A stretch of DNA of 64,000 nt from CAWINX01 sp963837585 (GCA_963837585.1 CAWINX010000004.1:248001-312000), one strand, 5' to 3'. Positions 45,292 through 53,897 are shown, numbered from the stretch's first letter. The notes: a model not told the origin generated them from the letters alone. Numbers and translations are program-made.

Positions 45292-46262
45292 TTCGACCTA
45301 GGCCAAGCTTCCGGGTTGTCGCGGTACCACTCGAGGGTGGCGCGCAGGCCCTCGCGCAGCCCGACCCTCGGGCGCCAGCCGGTCAGCTCGCGCAGCTTGG
45401 TCGAGTCGACGAACTGGCGGTCGATCTCCCCGGCCGGGTTGCCGGTGCCGTGGTACTCGGGCTCGACCTCGCGACCGGAGACTTCGGCGATCAGCTCCAG
45501 GACCTCGGCGACCGAGTGCGGCTGCTCTCCGCCCGCGTTGAACGCCTCGCCGGCGGCCGGCCCGCCGGCGCCGACCTCGTGCTCGATCGCCAGGTAGGCG
45601 GCGACCGCGTCGTCGACATGGAGAAAGTCGCGCTGGGGACTGCCGTCGGAGCGGATCACCGGGCGGCGTCCCTCGAGGACGGCGACGATCGCTTCCGGGA
45701 CGAGGCGGGAGAAGTTGAGATCGCCACCGCCATAGATGTTGGCGAAGCGGGTGACCGCCACCGGCAACCCGTAGGCGGGTCGGTAGCTGAGCGCGATCGC
45801 GTCGGCGGCCGCCTTGCTCGCCTCATACGGCGAAGCGGGCCGCAGCTGGAAGTCCTCGCGGTAGGGCAGCTGCGGGTGGGGGCCGTAGGCCTTGTCGGAG
45901 GAGGCGACGACGAGCGCCGGCACTTCGGCGCGGCGGCAGGCCTCCAGCAGCGTCCAGGTGCCGCGCACGTTCGCCTCGAAGGTGGCGACGGGGTCGGCCA
46001 TCGCCGGCCCGACCAGGGTCTGGGCGGCGAGGTGGAAGACGACGTCGAACTCCCCCGCCTCCAGCGTCGCCCCGACCAGCCGGGCGTCGCGCAGGTCGCC
46101 CTCGACCAGCTCGACCACCGGCTCAATCCTCTGTAGGGCCAGCCCCGAGAGCGCCGGCGCCGGCAGGTCGAAGACCGTCACCGCGTCGCCGCGCTCCAGC
46201 AGCGCCCGCGCCAGATGCGAGGCGACGAAGCCATGGGCGCCGGTGACCAGGGCGCGCTTCAC
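45288..46262 (-). CDS. NAD-dependent nucleotide-sugar epimerase/dehydratase
   Basis: 324 residues of extended SDR: VTGAHGFVASHLARALLERG (Rossmann), the serine pair VVASSDKAYG, and the YxxxK motif in SPYEASKAAAD. SDKAYG and FANIYGGGDLNFSRLVP resemble CDP-glucose 4,6-dehydratases. The gene overlaps a cytidylyltransferase gene by 4 bases (GTGA), which supports a CDP-sugar role. GTG 46262 is chosen because MKRALVTG begins the fold there. Confidence 0.85.
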   Translation of the reverse strand: MKRALVTGAHGFVASHLARALLERGDAVTVFDLPAPALSGLALQRIEPVVELVEGDLRDARLVGATLEAGEFDVVFHLAAQTLVGPAMADPVATFEANVRGTWTLLEACRRAEVPALVVASSDKAYGPHPQLPYREDFQLRPASPYEASKAAADAIALSYRPAYGLPVAVTRFANIYGGGDLNFSRLVPEAIVAVLEGRRPVIRSDGSPQRDFLHVDDAVAAYLAIEHEVGAGGPAAGEAFNAGGEQPHSVAEVLELIAEVSGREVEPEYHGTGNPAGEIDRQFVDSTKLRELTGWRPRVGLREGLRATLEWYRDNPEAWPRSK

Positions 46263-47003
46263 GATCGACTCTCCCCCGCGGTCGCGACCGCGGCCCACGG
46301 CGCCTCGCCCCCGGCCCAGAGGTCGTTCAGCTCGACCGCGTCCTTGTATGTGTCCATGCAGTCCCAGAAACCCTCATGGCGGTAAGGCGCGGAGCTGCCC
46401 GTCGCCGGCCAACCGCTCCAGCGGCTCGCGCTCCAGCACGCTGTCCTCGCCGAGGTAGGCGAGGGCGGCGGGCTCGAAGCAGAAGAAGCCGCCGTTGATC
46501 CAGTGCTCGGAGCGGGGCTTCTCGACGAAACCCTCGACCCGCCCCGCTTCGTCCAGCCGGGCGACGCCCCATTGCAGACGGGGACGCACCACGGTGACCG
46601 TCGCCAGGGCGCCGTGGCCGGCGTGGAAGTCGAGCAGCGCGCCGAGGTCGATGTCGGCGACGCCGTCGGCGTAGGTCGCGCAGAACCGCTCGCCGCCCAA
46701 CCGCTCGCCGAGCAGCGCGATCCTCCCCCCGGTCGGCGTGTCCTCGCCGGTCTCGACGCACTCGACCGTCACCCCCTCGGGCCACTCCTCGGCGGCGGCG
46801 AACTCGGCGACCATCTCCCCCAGGTACCCGGTCGCGAGCAGGAAGCGGGTGAATCCCTGCGCCGCGTAGATCCGAATCACGTGCCAGAGGATCGGCCGGC
46901 CGCCGATCTCCACCAGCGCCTTGGGCAAGCTCTCGGTCTTCTCCCGCAACCGCGTTCCCCGACCGCCGCAGAGAATGACAACGGTGGGGGGCTTAGGGGT
47001 CAT
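46259..47003 (-). CDS. Glucose-1-phosphate cytidylyltransferase-like, one apparent frameshift
   Basis: A sugar nucleotidyltransferase of about 247 residues. ILCGGRGTRLREKTESLPKALVEIGGRPILWHVIRIYAAQG is the NTP-binding signature; WGVARLDEAGRVEGFVEKP and INGGFFCFEP match RfbF. The C-terminus YRHEGFWDCMDTYKDAVELNDLW is reached by skipping one base near 46384-46385. The ATG at 47003 (MTPKPPTVVILCGG) is inside the arm of a 116-bp palindromic element. It feeds the dehydratase that follows and probably makes a precursor for a surface or antibiotic sugar. Confidence 0.85.
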
Positions 47004-47111
47004 CCCGGTAGGGGTGGAACGTCTTGTACTTTTTCGAGGGCGCTCATTCGAGGCGTCAGCCATCCGACGATCCTCGAAAAAGTTAAGTGGAACCCCTGCC
47101 GGGATGACCCC
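46996..47111. repeat. 116-bp palindromic element, copy 2 (sulfur carrier / cytidylyltransferase junction)
   Basis: Outer arms 46996-47015 and 47092-47111 pair over 20 bp with one mismatch. An inner stem pairs ACTTTTTCGAGG (47028-47039) with 47072-47083. The core CTTGTACTTTTTCG ... CGAAAAAGTTAAG and the overall length match the element at 4779-4894, but the outer arms differ. One arm holds the ATG of the cytidylyltransferase; the other gives the C-terminal tail of the sulfur carrier, whose stop lies in the core. Confidence 0.85.
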
Positions 47112-47382
47112 ACCCGCCTGCGACCGCGGGCAGGATCGTCACTTCGGCTCCGTCGACGATCTCGGTGTCCAGCCCCTGCTGGAAGCGGATGTCCTCGCCG
47201 GAGACGTAGACGTTGACGAAGCGGCGCAGGTCGCCGTCCTGGGTGATCCGGTCACGGAGGCCGTCGTGGGCGTCGAAGACGGCGTCGAGCGCCTCGCCCA
47301 CGGTCGAGCCGGCGACCTCGACCTCGGCCTCCCCCCCGGTCGCGGCGCGCAGCTGGGTCGGGATCTTCACTGTGACTGGCAT
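47083..47382 (-). CDS. ThiS/MoaD-family sulfur carrier protein with a C-terminal tail
   Basis: A small beta-grasp protein (99 residues): MPVTVKIPTQLRAATGGEAEVEVAGSTVGEALDAV, then FVNVYVSGEDIRF and VTILPAVAGG, the di-glycine end that is thiocarboxylated in this family. Nine further residues (WGHPGRGST) follow the GG and come from the palindromic element at 46996-47111. Known carriers with residues after GG need a metalloprotease to expose it. It overlaps the thrC-like stop (TGATG) and shares its SAM riboswitch. The nearest by eye is CysO; the partner enzyme is probably the thrC-like protein. Confidence 0.85.
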   Translation of the reverse strand: MPVTVKIPTQLRAATGGEAEVEVAGSTVGEALDAVFDAHDGLRDRITQDGDLRRFVNVYVSGEDIRFQQGLDTEIVDGAEVTILPAVAGGWGHPGRGST

Positions 47383-48617
47383 CAGGCGACTACCTCCTGG
47401 CGAAACTCGGACTCGAAGCTCTCAAGATCGGGGTCGATCTCGTGCATCTGGAACCTATCGCGAGTCGCGTCGAGCGTCTTCAGGCCCTCGCCGGTGATGT
47501 AGACGACGACCCGCTCGCCCGGCGCGATGTCGCCGCGCTCGGCGAGCTTCGCCAGCACGCCGACCGTGACGCCGCCGGCGGTCTCGGTGAAGATCCCGGT
47601 CGTCTCGGCGAGCAGGCGGATCGCGTCGCGGATCTCCTCGTCGGTGACCGAGTCGACCGCGCCGCCGGTCACACGAGCGTGCTCCAGCGCATAGGGGCCG
47701 TCGGCGGGGTCGCCGATCGCAAGGCTCTTGGCGATCGTCTCCGGCTTCTGCGGTTTGCAGACCTCCCATCCCTCGGCGAAGGCGGTGGCGACGGGGCTGC
47801 AGCCGAGCGCCTGGGCGCCGTTGAAGACCGGCTGGTCGCCGGCGACCAAGCCGAGGTCGAGCCACTCCTGGAAGCCGCGGCCGACCTTGGTGAACAGCGA
47901 CCCCGAGGCGATCGGGCAAACGACCCGGTCGGGAAGCTCCCAGCCGAGCTGCTCGACCGTCTCATAGGCGAGGGTCTTCGACCCCTCCGCGTAGTAGGGG
48001 CGCAGGTTGACGTTGACGAAGGCCCACGGCCGCGCCTCGGCGAGCTGGGTGCAGAGACGGTTGACGTCGTCGTAGTTGCCGCGCACTCCGACCAGGTTGG
48101 TCCCGTAGACGCCGGTCGCGAGCAGCTTCTGCTCCTCGAGGTTGGCGGGGACGAAGACGTAGGACTGCAGGCCCGCGGCGGCGGCGTGAGCGGCGACCGC
48201 GTTGGCGAGGTTGCCGGTCGAGGCGCAGGCGACGGTGTCGAAGCCGAGCTCCAGCGCCTTGGCGACGGCCACGGCGACGACCCGGTCCTTGAAGGAGTGG
48301 GTCGGGTTGGCGGCGTCGTTCTTGACGTAGAGCTCGACGCCGTCGAGCCCGAGCCGCTCGGCAAGCCGGTCGGCGCGCAACAGCGGCGTCAACCCCGGCT
48401 CGAGCGGGTCGTTGGGACGACCCTCAAAGGGGAGGAAGTCGGCGTAGCGCCAGATCCCCCGCGAGCCCGCCTGGATCCGCCGCTTCGCCTCATCGGCGTC
48501 GAGCGCGGAGTGGTCGTAGACCGCCTCCAGCGGCCCGAAGCAGCTCTCGCAGAAGTAGCTGGCGTCCAGCTCGTAGCCGGTCCCGCACTCCTTGCACCTC
48601 AGTCCTTCAAGTGACAT
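47382..48617 (-). CDS. Threonine-synthase-like PLP enzyme, SAM-riboswitch controlled
   Basis: 411 residues. An N-terminal zinc-ribbon-like segment (LRCKECGTGYELDASYFCESCFGPL, four cysteines) precedes a fold-type II PLP domain with the lysine in NPTHSFKDRVVAVAVAKA near residue 110 and ACASTGNLANAVAAHAA. By family it would be threonine synthase. The SAM-I riboswitch and the co-translated sulfur carrier argue for sulfur amino acid synthesis, for example addition of protein-borne sulfide to O-phosphohomoserine. A Shine-Dalgarno AGGAAG lies 6 bases before the ATG at 48617. Confidence 0.85.
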   Translation of the reverse strand: MSLEGLRCKECGTGYELDASYFCESCFGPLEAVYDHSALDADEAKRRIQAGSRGIWRYADFLPFEGRPNDPLEPGLTPLLRADRLAERLGLDGVELYVKNDAANPTHSFKDRVVAVAVAKALELGFDTVACASTGNLANAVAAHAAAAGLQSYVFVPANLEEQKLLATGVYGTNLVGVRGNYDDVNRLCTQLAEARPWAFVNVNLRPYYAEGSKTLAYETVEQLGWELPDRVVCPIASGSLFTKVGRGFQEWLDLGLVAGDQPVFNGAQALGCSPVATAFAEGWEVCKPQKPETIAKSLAIGDPADGPYALEHARVTGGAVDSVTDEEIRDAIRLLAETTGIFTETAGGVTVGVLAKLAERGDIAPGERVVVYITGEGLKTLDATRDRFQMHEIDPDLESFESEFRQEVVA

Positions 48618-48643
48618 CCGATCTTCCTTTTGTCGTCGCCAAC

Positions 48644-48676
48644 AAAAAAACCTCCGCCTTCTGTGGGGCAGAGGTC
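48644..48676 (-). terminator. Expression-platform terminator of the SAM-I riboswitch
   Basis: On the minus strand, ACCTCTGCC (48666-48674) pairs with GGCGGAGGT (48650-48658), followed by seven Ts (48644-48650). CCCCACA inside it can pair with TGTGGGG in the 3' strand of the aptamer P1 stem, giving an antiterminator when SAM is absent. Confidence 0.8.
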
Positions 48677-48690
48677 CGATCGGACATTCC

Positions 48691-48807
48691 CCACATCTTC
48701 CAGGCCTTTCACACGACCTGCTGGACTTGGCACCTCTCCCCGGACCGATGGTCCGAGGTGGTTGCCGGGGCTTCACTGGGCCAGTCCCTCCACCCCTCTA
48801 GATGTGG
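48691..48807 (-). promoter_or_regulatory. SAM-I riboswitch (S-box)
   Basis: Minus-strand sequence carries the conserved S-box blocks: GGAGGGACTGGCCC, TGAAGCCCCGGCAACC, and AGGTGCCAAGTCC. The P1 stem CCACATCT/AGATGTGG (48800-48807 with 48691-48698) closes the aptamer. It lies 74 bases ahead of the thrC-like start with a terminator between, so high SAM should shut off thrC-like and sulfur-carrier expression. Confidence 0.9.
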
Positions 48808-48922
48808 CGCTTATGTGCCCGCAGACGATACCAGGGCGGTTTCGTTCAGTCTCGCGGGCCCGGTGCGTTTAACCTGCAGTTCACGGCCATGAGCACACCC
48901 GACGAGAAGATGAGCCCCAACG

Positions 48923-49930
48923 ATGCCGAACCTTCCAAAGCCAAGGCTGCGGCGGGCTACCCGGCGCGGCGAGCTCATCGCCTCCGCGGCGCAGGCTGAG
49001 CCCCAGGCCCCCAAGGTCGAGCAGATCGACTCAGCCGGGCTGCGCTGGGTCAACATCGAGCGCCCCGGCGCCCTCGAGCGCACCTGGCTGGAGGAGCACT
49101 TCGACTTCCACGCCCTCGACCTCGAGGACGTCCTCTCCCGCAACCAGCGCCCGAAGATCGACATCTACGACGAGTACCTGTTCATCGTCCTGCACTTCCC
49201 CGTCTTCGACCCGGCCGCCGGCCGGCTGGGCACCGGTGAGCTCGACCTCTTCGTCGGGCCCGGCTACGTGGTCACCCTCCCCAACCAGCCGCTACAGCCG
49301 GTCGAGTACCTGTTCGAGCGCTGCCGCGCCAAGGAGGAGATCCGCGAGCAGCACTTCTCGCGCGGCTCCGGCTACCTGCTCTACCGGATCGTCGACGACA
49401 GCTTCGACTACTGCTTCCCGATGCTGCGCAAGATCGGCAACAAGCTCGACGCGCTCGAGGACCAGATCTTCGAGGGGCGCTCCGAGGAGGTCGTCCGCGA
49501 CATCTCCAACGTCAAGCAGGAGATCATCAACTTCCGCAAGGTGATCCGCCCGCAGCGCCCGGTCCTCCGCGACCTGGAGAAAGTCAAGCAGCGCTACCTC
49601 GCTCCCGACCTCGACCTCGAGATCTACTTCGACGACGTCGTCGACGCCCACGAGCGGATCTGGGACATGCTCGAGAACTACAAGGAGGTCGGCGAGGCGC
49701 TCCAGGAGACCAGCGAGTCGGTGATCTCCCACCGGGTCAACGACATCCTCCGGGTGCTGACCTCGATCAGCGTCATCGTCCTGCCGCTGACCCTGATCGC
49801 CAGCGTCTGGGGAATGAACGTGAAGGTGCCCGGCGAGCAGAACATGACCGCTTTTTGGATCGTGCTCGGCGGGATGGTGGCGATCCTCCTCGGCATGGTC
49901 GCCTACTTCCGCAAGCGCGGCTGGCTCTGA
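48923..49930 (+). CDS. corA: CorA-type magnesium/cobalt transporter
   Basis: 335 residues. A long cytoplasmic funnel (WVNIERPGALERTWLEEHFDFHALDLEDVL) and coiled helices lead to two C-terminal membrane helices, about 278-300 and 308-328, with the signature WGMNVKVP (the GMN filter) between them. The start is uncertain: an ATG at 48891 in another frame gives MSTPDEKMSPNDAEPSKAKAAA, and the true N-terminus might join these. It diverges from the riboswitch operon. Confidence 0.9.
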   Translation: MPNLPKPRLRRATRRGELIASAAQAEPQAPKVEQIDSAGLRWVNIERPGALERTWLEEHFDFHALDLEDVLSRNQRPKIDIYDEYLFIVLHFPVFDPAAGRLGTGELDLFVGPGYVVTLPNQPLQPVEYLFERCRAKEEIREQHFSRGSGYLLYRIVDDSFDYCFPMLRKIGNKLDALEDQIFEGRSEEVVRDISNVKQEIINFRKVIRPQRPVLRDLEKVKQRYLAPDLDLEIYFDDVVDAHERIWDMLENYKEVGEALQETSESVISHRVNDILRVLTSISVIVLPLTLIASVWGMNVKVPGEQNMTAFWIVLGGMVAILLGMVAYFRKRGWL

Positions 49931-49958
49931 GCATGGCCGCCCCTCATAGGATGGGGCA

Positions 49959-50447
49959 GTGGCAAATTTCCGCATCTGGGCGCCCTGGCGCCTCGCCTAC
50001 GTGAAGGACGCATCCAAGGACATCGAGGAGGACTGCATCTTCTGCGCCAAGCCGGCCGAGGATGACGACGCCGCCAACCTGATCGTCCACCGCGGCGAGC
50101 GCTGCTTCGTGATCCTCAACCTCTTCCCCTACACCAACGGCCACCTGATGGTGGCGCCCTACGACCACATCGGGCGCATTCAGGAGCTGCCGGCCGAGAC
50201 GCTCGCCGAGATGATGTCCCTTGCCCAGACGGCGATGGGCCGGCTCGAGGACGTCTACGAGCCGCACGGCTACAACGTCGGCTTCAACCAGGGCCGCGTC
50301 GCCGGGGCCGGCGTCGAGCACCACATCCACCTCCACGTCGTGCCGCGCTGGGGCGGCGACACCAACTTCATGCCGGTGATCGCCGACACCAAAGTGATGC
50401 CGCAGACGCTGGAGCAGAGCTACGAGGCATTGAAGGGAGCGTTTTGA
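49959..50447 (+). CDS. HIT-family nucleotide hydrolase/transferase
   Basis: 162 residues. The histidine triad is EHHIHLHVVPRW near residue 125. CIFC near residue 27 supplies zinc ligands, and ILNLFPYTNGHLMVAPYDH is typical of the Ap4A-phosphorylase/HIT group of actinobacteria. It starts at GTG 49959 and overlaps the phosphomannomutase start by 4 bases. Confidence 0.88.
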   Translation: MANFRIWAPWRLAYVKDASKDIEEDCIFCAKPAEDDDAANLIVHRGERCFVILNLFPYTNGHLMVAPYDHIGRIQELPAETLAEMMSLAQTAMGRLEDVYEPHGYNVGFNQGRVAGAGVEHHIHLHVVPRWGGDTNFMPVIADTKVMPQTLEQSYEALKGAF

Positions 50448-51826
50448 GCGAGCAACCGACCCTGGCCCCGCCCGGGATCTTCAAGGCCTACGACATCCGC
50501 GGCCTCTACGGCTCGGAGATGGACGAGACCACCGCCCACGCGATCGGCCGCGCCTTCGCCCGGGTGCTGGGCCGGCTGCGCGGCAAGGAGCCGAGCGAGC
50601 TGCGGATCGGGCTCGGCCGCGACATGCGGCTGACCGCGCCGCGGATGGCCGAGGAGCTGCGCGACGGGCTGATCTTCGAGGGGGCGACCGTGCTCGACGC
50701 GGGGATGGTCGCGACCGAGATGCTCTACCACCTGGTCGGCTCGCACGATCTGGACGGCGGCGCGATGGTCACCGCCTCCCACAACCCGAAGGCCTACACC
50801 GGCGTCAAGCTGGTCCGCGAAGGCGCGCTGGCGCTCTCCGGCGACGCCGGGATCGGCGACGTGCGGCGCGAGATCGAGGCCGGCCTCGGCCCCGCGCCCG
50901 GCGGCGGCTCCTTCGAGGAGGTCGACGTCTGGGAGGAGTACCGCGCCCACGCGCTCTCCTTCATCGACCCCGCGAAGGTGAGGCCGATGAAGGTCGTCGT
51001 CGACGGCGGCAACGGGATGTCGGGGCCGATGGTCGGCCCGATCCTGCGCAAGCTCGGGCTCGACCTCGAGGAGATGTACTTCGAGCCCGACGGCGAGTTC
51101 CCCGACCACGAGCCCAACCCGCTGCTCGAGGAGAACCGCCGGATGATCATCGAGCGGGTCCGGGCCAGCGGCGCCGACCTCGGGATCGCCTGGGACGGCG
51201 ACGCCGACCGCTGCTTCTTCATCGACGGCGACGGCGAGTTCTGCGACGGCGACTTCGTCTGCGCGATGCTCGCCCGCGCCGCCCTCGCCAAGGAGCCCGG
51301 GGCGACGATCCTCTACGACCCCCGCTCCAGCCGCGCCGTCCCCGACCTGGTCGCCGCCGAGGGCGGTCGCTCCGCCCTCTCGCGGGTCGGCCACGCCTTC
51401 TTCAAGACGCGGATGCGCGAGGAGGGCGCCGCCTTCGGCGGCGAGGTCTCCGGCCACTACTACTTCCGCGACTTCTGGTGCGCCGACTCGGGGACGATCC
51501 CGGCGCTGCTGATGCTGGAGCTGCTTTCGGTCGAGGGACGCACCCTGGCCGAGGCGATGGCCGAGTTCCGCTCCCGCTACTTCATCTCCGGCGAGATCAA
51601 CTCCGAGGTCGACGACCCCGAGGCGAAGATGGCCGAGATCGCCGCGCGCTACTCCGACGGCGAGCTGACCAGGCTCGACGGGATCTCGGTCGACTACCCC
51701 GACTGGCACTTCAACGTCCGCCCCTCCAACACCGAGCCGCTGCTGCGCCTCAACCTCGAGTCGCTGGTCTCCCGCGAGGACATGGAGCGAAAGCGCGACG
51801 AGGTCCTCGGCCTGATCCGCGCGTGA
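50444..51826 (+). CDS. manB: Phosphomannomutase/phosphoglucomutase
   Basis: 460 residues of the alpha-D-phosphohexomutase family. The active serine is in MVTASHNPKAYTG near residue 108, the metal loop is AWDGDADRCFF near residue 245, the sugar loop is GGEVSGHYYFRD, and the phosphate loop is VRPSNTEPLLRL. It interconverts 1- and 6-phosphates of mannose or glucose for glycan synthesis. Translationally coupled to the HIT gene and to the next MBL gene. Confidence 0.92.
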   Translation: MSEQPTLAPPGIFKAYDIRGLYGSEMDETTAHAIGRAFARVLGRLRGKEPSELRIGLGRDMRLTAPRMAEELRDGLIFEGATVLDAGMVATEMLYHLVGSHDLDGGAMVTASHNPKAYTGVKLVREGALALSGDAGIGDVRREIEAGLGPAPGGGSFEEVDVWEEYRAHALSFIDPAKVRPMKVVVDGGNGMSGPMVGPILRKLGLDLEEMYFEPDGEFPDHEPNPLLEENRRMIIERVRASGADLGIAWDGDADRCFFIDGDGEFCDGDFVCAMLARAALAKEPGATILYDPRSSRAVPDLVAAEGGRSALSRVGHAFFKTRMREEGAAFGGEVSGHYYFRDFWCADSGTIPALLMLELLSVEGRTLAEAMAEFRSRYFISGEINSEVDDPEAKMAEIAARYSDGELTRLDGISVDYPDWHFNVRPSNTEPLLRLNLESLVSREDMERKRDEVLGLIRA

Positions 51827-52839
51827 CCCTCACCCCCGAACAGGCCCTGGAGCAGGCGGCGCTGGCGGGAATCCACTGCCTGCGCATCCCCACCCCGTTC
51901 GCGGTCGGGCGGGTCAACTGCTATCTGATCGAGGACGAGCCGCTGACGCTGGTCGACACCGGCCCCAACTCGGGCAAGGCCCTCGACGAGCTGCAGTCCC
52001 AGCTCGGCGAGCGCGGCCACTCGATCGACGACATCGAGCTGGTCATCCTCACCCACCAGCACATCGACCACCTCGGCCTGGTCGAGATCGTCGTCGAGCA
52101 CTCCGGCGCCGAGGTCGCGGCGATCGGCGTCGCCGCCGAGCGGCTCGCCAACTTCAGCGAGGACTCCGAGGCCGAGGACGAGTTCGCGGTCCAGCTGATG
52201 CTGCGCAACGGCATCCCGGAGGACGTCGCCTTCGCCCTGCAGAGCGTCTCGCGCAGCTTCCGCGGCTGGGGCTCGCGAGCCGAGGTGACCCGGCCGCTCG
52301 AGGACGGCCAGACGATGCCCTTCCGAGACCGCCTGCTCGAGGTGCTGCACCGTCCCGGCCACAGCCCCTCCGACACGATCTTCTGGGACGCCGAGCGGCG
52401 CATCCTGATCGCCGCCGACCACCTGATCGCCCACATCTCCTCCAACCCGCTGATCAGCCGCCCGCTGGACGGCTCGGACCAGCGGACCCAGGCTCTCGTC
52501 ACCTACATCGAGTCGATGCGAAAGACGCGGGAGATGCCGGCCGAGATCGTCCTCTCCGGCCACGGCGAGCCGATCACGGACCACGTCGCCCTGATCGACG
52601 AGCGCATCGCCAAGCACGAGCGCCGCAAGGAGAAGATCTACAAGCTGATCGCCGAGCAACCCCGGACCGGCTACGAGCTGGCCCAGGCGATCTGGGGCAA
52701 CGTCGCCGTCACCCAGGCCTTCCTCACCCTCTCGGAGGTGATCGGCCACGCCGACCTGCTCGTCAACGAGGGCCGCGTCCGCGAGGCCGACGACGGCGAG
52801 GTGGTCCGCTACGAGGCGACCGGCGACCACTGGGAGTAA
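51823..52839 (+). CDS. MBL-fold hydrolase with C-terminal winged-helix-like domain
   Basis: 338 residues from the GTG at 51823, which overlaps the manB stop by 4 bases. Zinc motif THQHIDHLGLVEIV near residue 80, then HRPGHSPSDTIFWD, and LSGHGEPITDH. The C-terminal 70 residues (RKEKIYKLIAEQPRTGYELAQAIWG) resemble a winged helix, as in LACTB2-like hydrolases. The substrate is unknown; LACTB2 relatives include RNases and thioesterases. Confidence 0.85.
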   Translation: MTLTPEQALEQAALAGIHCLRIPTPFAVGRVNCYLIEDEPLTLVDTGPNSGKALDELQSQLGERGHSIDDIELVILTHQHIDHLGLVEIVVEHSGAEVAAIGVAAERLANFSEDSEAEDEFAVQLMLRNGIPEDVAFALQSVSRSFRGWGSRAEVTRPLEDGQTMPFRDRLLEVLHRPGHSPSDTIFWDAERRILIAADHLIAHISSNPLISRPLDGSDQRTQALVTYIESMRKTREMPAEIVLSGHGEPITDHVALIDERIAKHERRKEKIYKLIAEQPRTGYELAQAIWGNVAVTQAFLTLSEVIGHADLLVNEGRVREADDGEVVRYEATGDHWE

Positions 52840-52870
52840 CGCCGGCGACGGCGAGGTTTAGGACTTCGCA

Positions 52871-53896
52871 GTGGCCGCTCCTCCAGTCGCAACCGCTCCC
52901 AAAGCGCCGGACCTCGCGCAGGGCCGCCGCGGCAGCGCCCTGCCGCCTCGCGCCGCGAAGAAGCGGATGCTGATCATCGTCAACCCCTACGCGACGACGG
53001 TCTCCGACCGGCTCAAGAACCTGGTCGTCTACGCGCTGCAGGGGCGCTACGACGTCGAGGCCGTCTCGACCGAGGCGCAGAACCACGCCACCGAGCTCGG
53101 CCGCGAGGCCCGCGACGGCGGCTACGACGTGGTCGTCGCCTTCGGCGGCGACGGGACGCTGAACGAGGTCGTCAACGGGCTCGCCGGCACCGACGTGCCG
53201 GTCTCGATGCTGCCCGGCGGCTCGACCAACGTCGTCTGCCGCACGCTCGGCATCCCCAACGACGTCGTCGACGCCACCGAGCACCTGCTCTCGATGGCGG
53301 ACCGCTGGGAGCCGCGGCGGATCGACCTCGGCAAGGTCGACGACCGCCACTTCGTCTTCTCCTGCGGGGTGGGGATCGACGCCACCGTCGTCAAGCGGGT
53401 CGACGCCCACCCGAAGCTGAAGGCCAAGGCCGGCCCCTACTACTACAGCTGGGCGGGGCTCACCGGCTTCTACCGCCACTACCTGCGCAACCCCGTCCAG
53501 GTGCGGGTCGAGACGGCGGGCGACACGGTCGAGGGCGTCACCGCCCTGGCCCAGAACTCCGACCCCTTCACCTACTTCGCGAAGCGCCCGATCCGGGTCT
53601 GCGAGGGGATCGAGATCGACGACGGCACGCTCTCGATGGGCGTGCTGAAGCGCGCCACCCAGCGCGACGCCCCCACCCTCGTCGCCCGCCTGCTCGGCGC
53701 CGCCGGATCGAGCGCCGTCGGCCACCGCCAGATCCACCACTTCGACGACGTCCTCGACGCCACCGTCACCTCGATCTCCGAGCACGACGAGGGCGGGCTG
53801 CGGCCCTTCCCCGTCCAGGTCGACGGCGACTACATCGGCGAGCGCGAGCGGGTCGAGTTGCGCGTCGTCCCGGCGGCGCTTACCGTCGTCGCCTGA
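52871..53896 (+). CDS. Diacylglycerol kinase-family lipid kinase
   Basis: 341 residues. The catalytic NADK/DAGK motif is VVAFGGDGTLNEVVNGLAG near residue 90, followed by LPGGSTNVVCRTLGIP. The C-terminal beta-sandwich (IEIDDGTLSMGVLKR, FPVQVDGDYIGE) is complete. The N-terminal 30 residues are low-complexity and no membrane helix is present. Lipid specificity cannot be told. It converges on rel with one base between. Confidence 0.88.
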   Translation: MAAPPVATAPKAPDLAQGRRGSALPPRAAKKRMLIIVNPYATTVSDRLKNLVVYALQGRYDVEAVSTEAQNHATELGREARDGGYDVVVAFGGDGTLNEVVNGLAGTDVPVSMLPGGSTNVVCRTLGIPNDVVDATEHLLSMADRWEPRRIDLGKVDDRHFVFSCGVGIDATVVKRVDAHPKLKAKAGPYYYSWAGLTGFYRHYLRNPVQVRVETAGDTVEGVTALAQNSDPFTYFAKRPIRVCEGIEIDDGTLSMGVLKRATQRDAPTLVARLLGAAGSSAVGHRQIHHFDDVLDATVTSISEHDEGGLRPFPVQVDGDYIGERERVELRVVPAALTVVA

Positions 53897-53897
53897 C

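Noticed and set aside
48640..48810. Considered a T-box leader because the gene looks like thrC.
   Set aside because: The conserved blocks and P1 stem fit the SAM-I aptamer, and no T-box antiterminator bulge is present.
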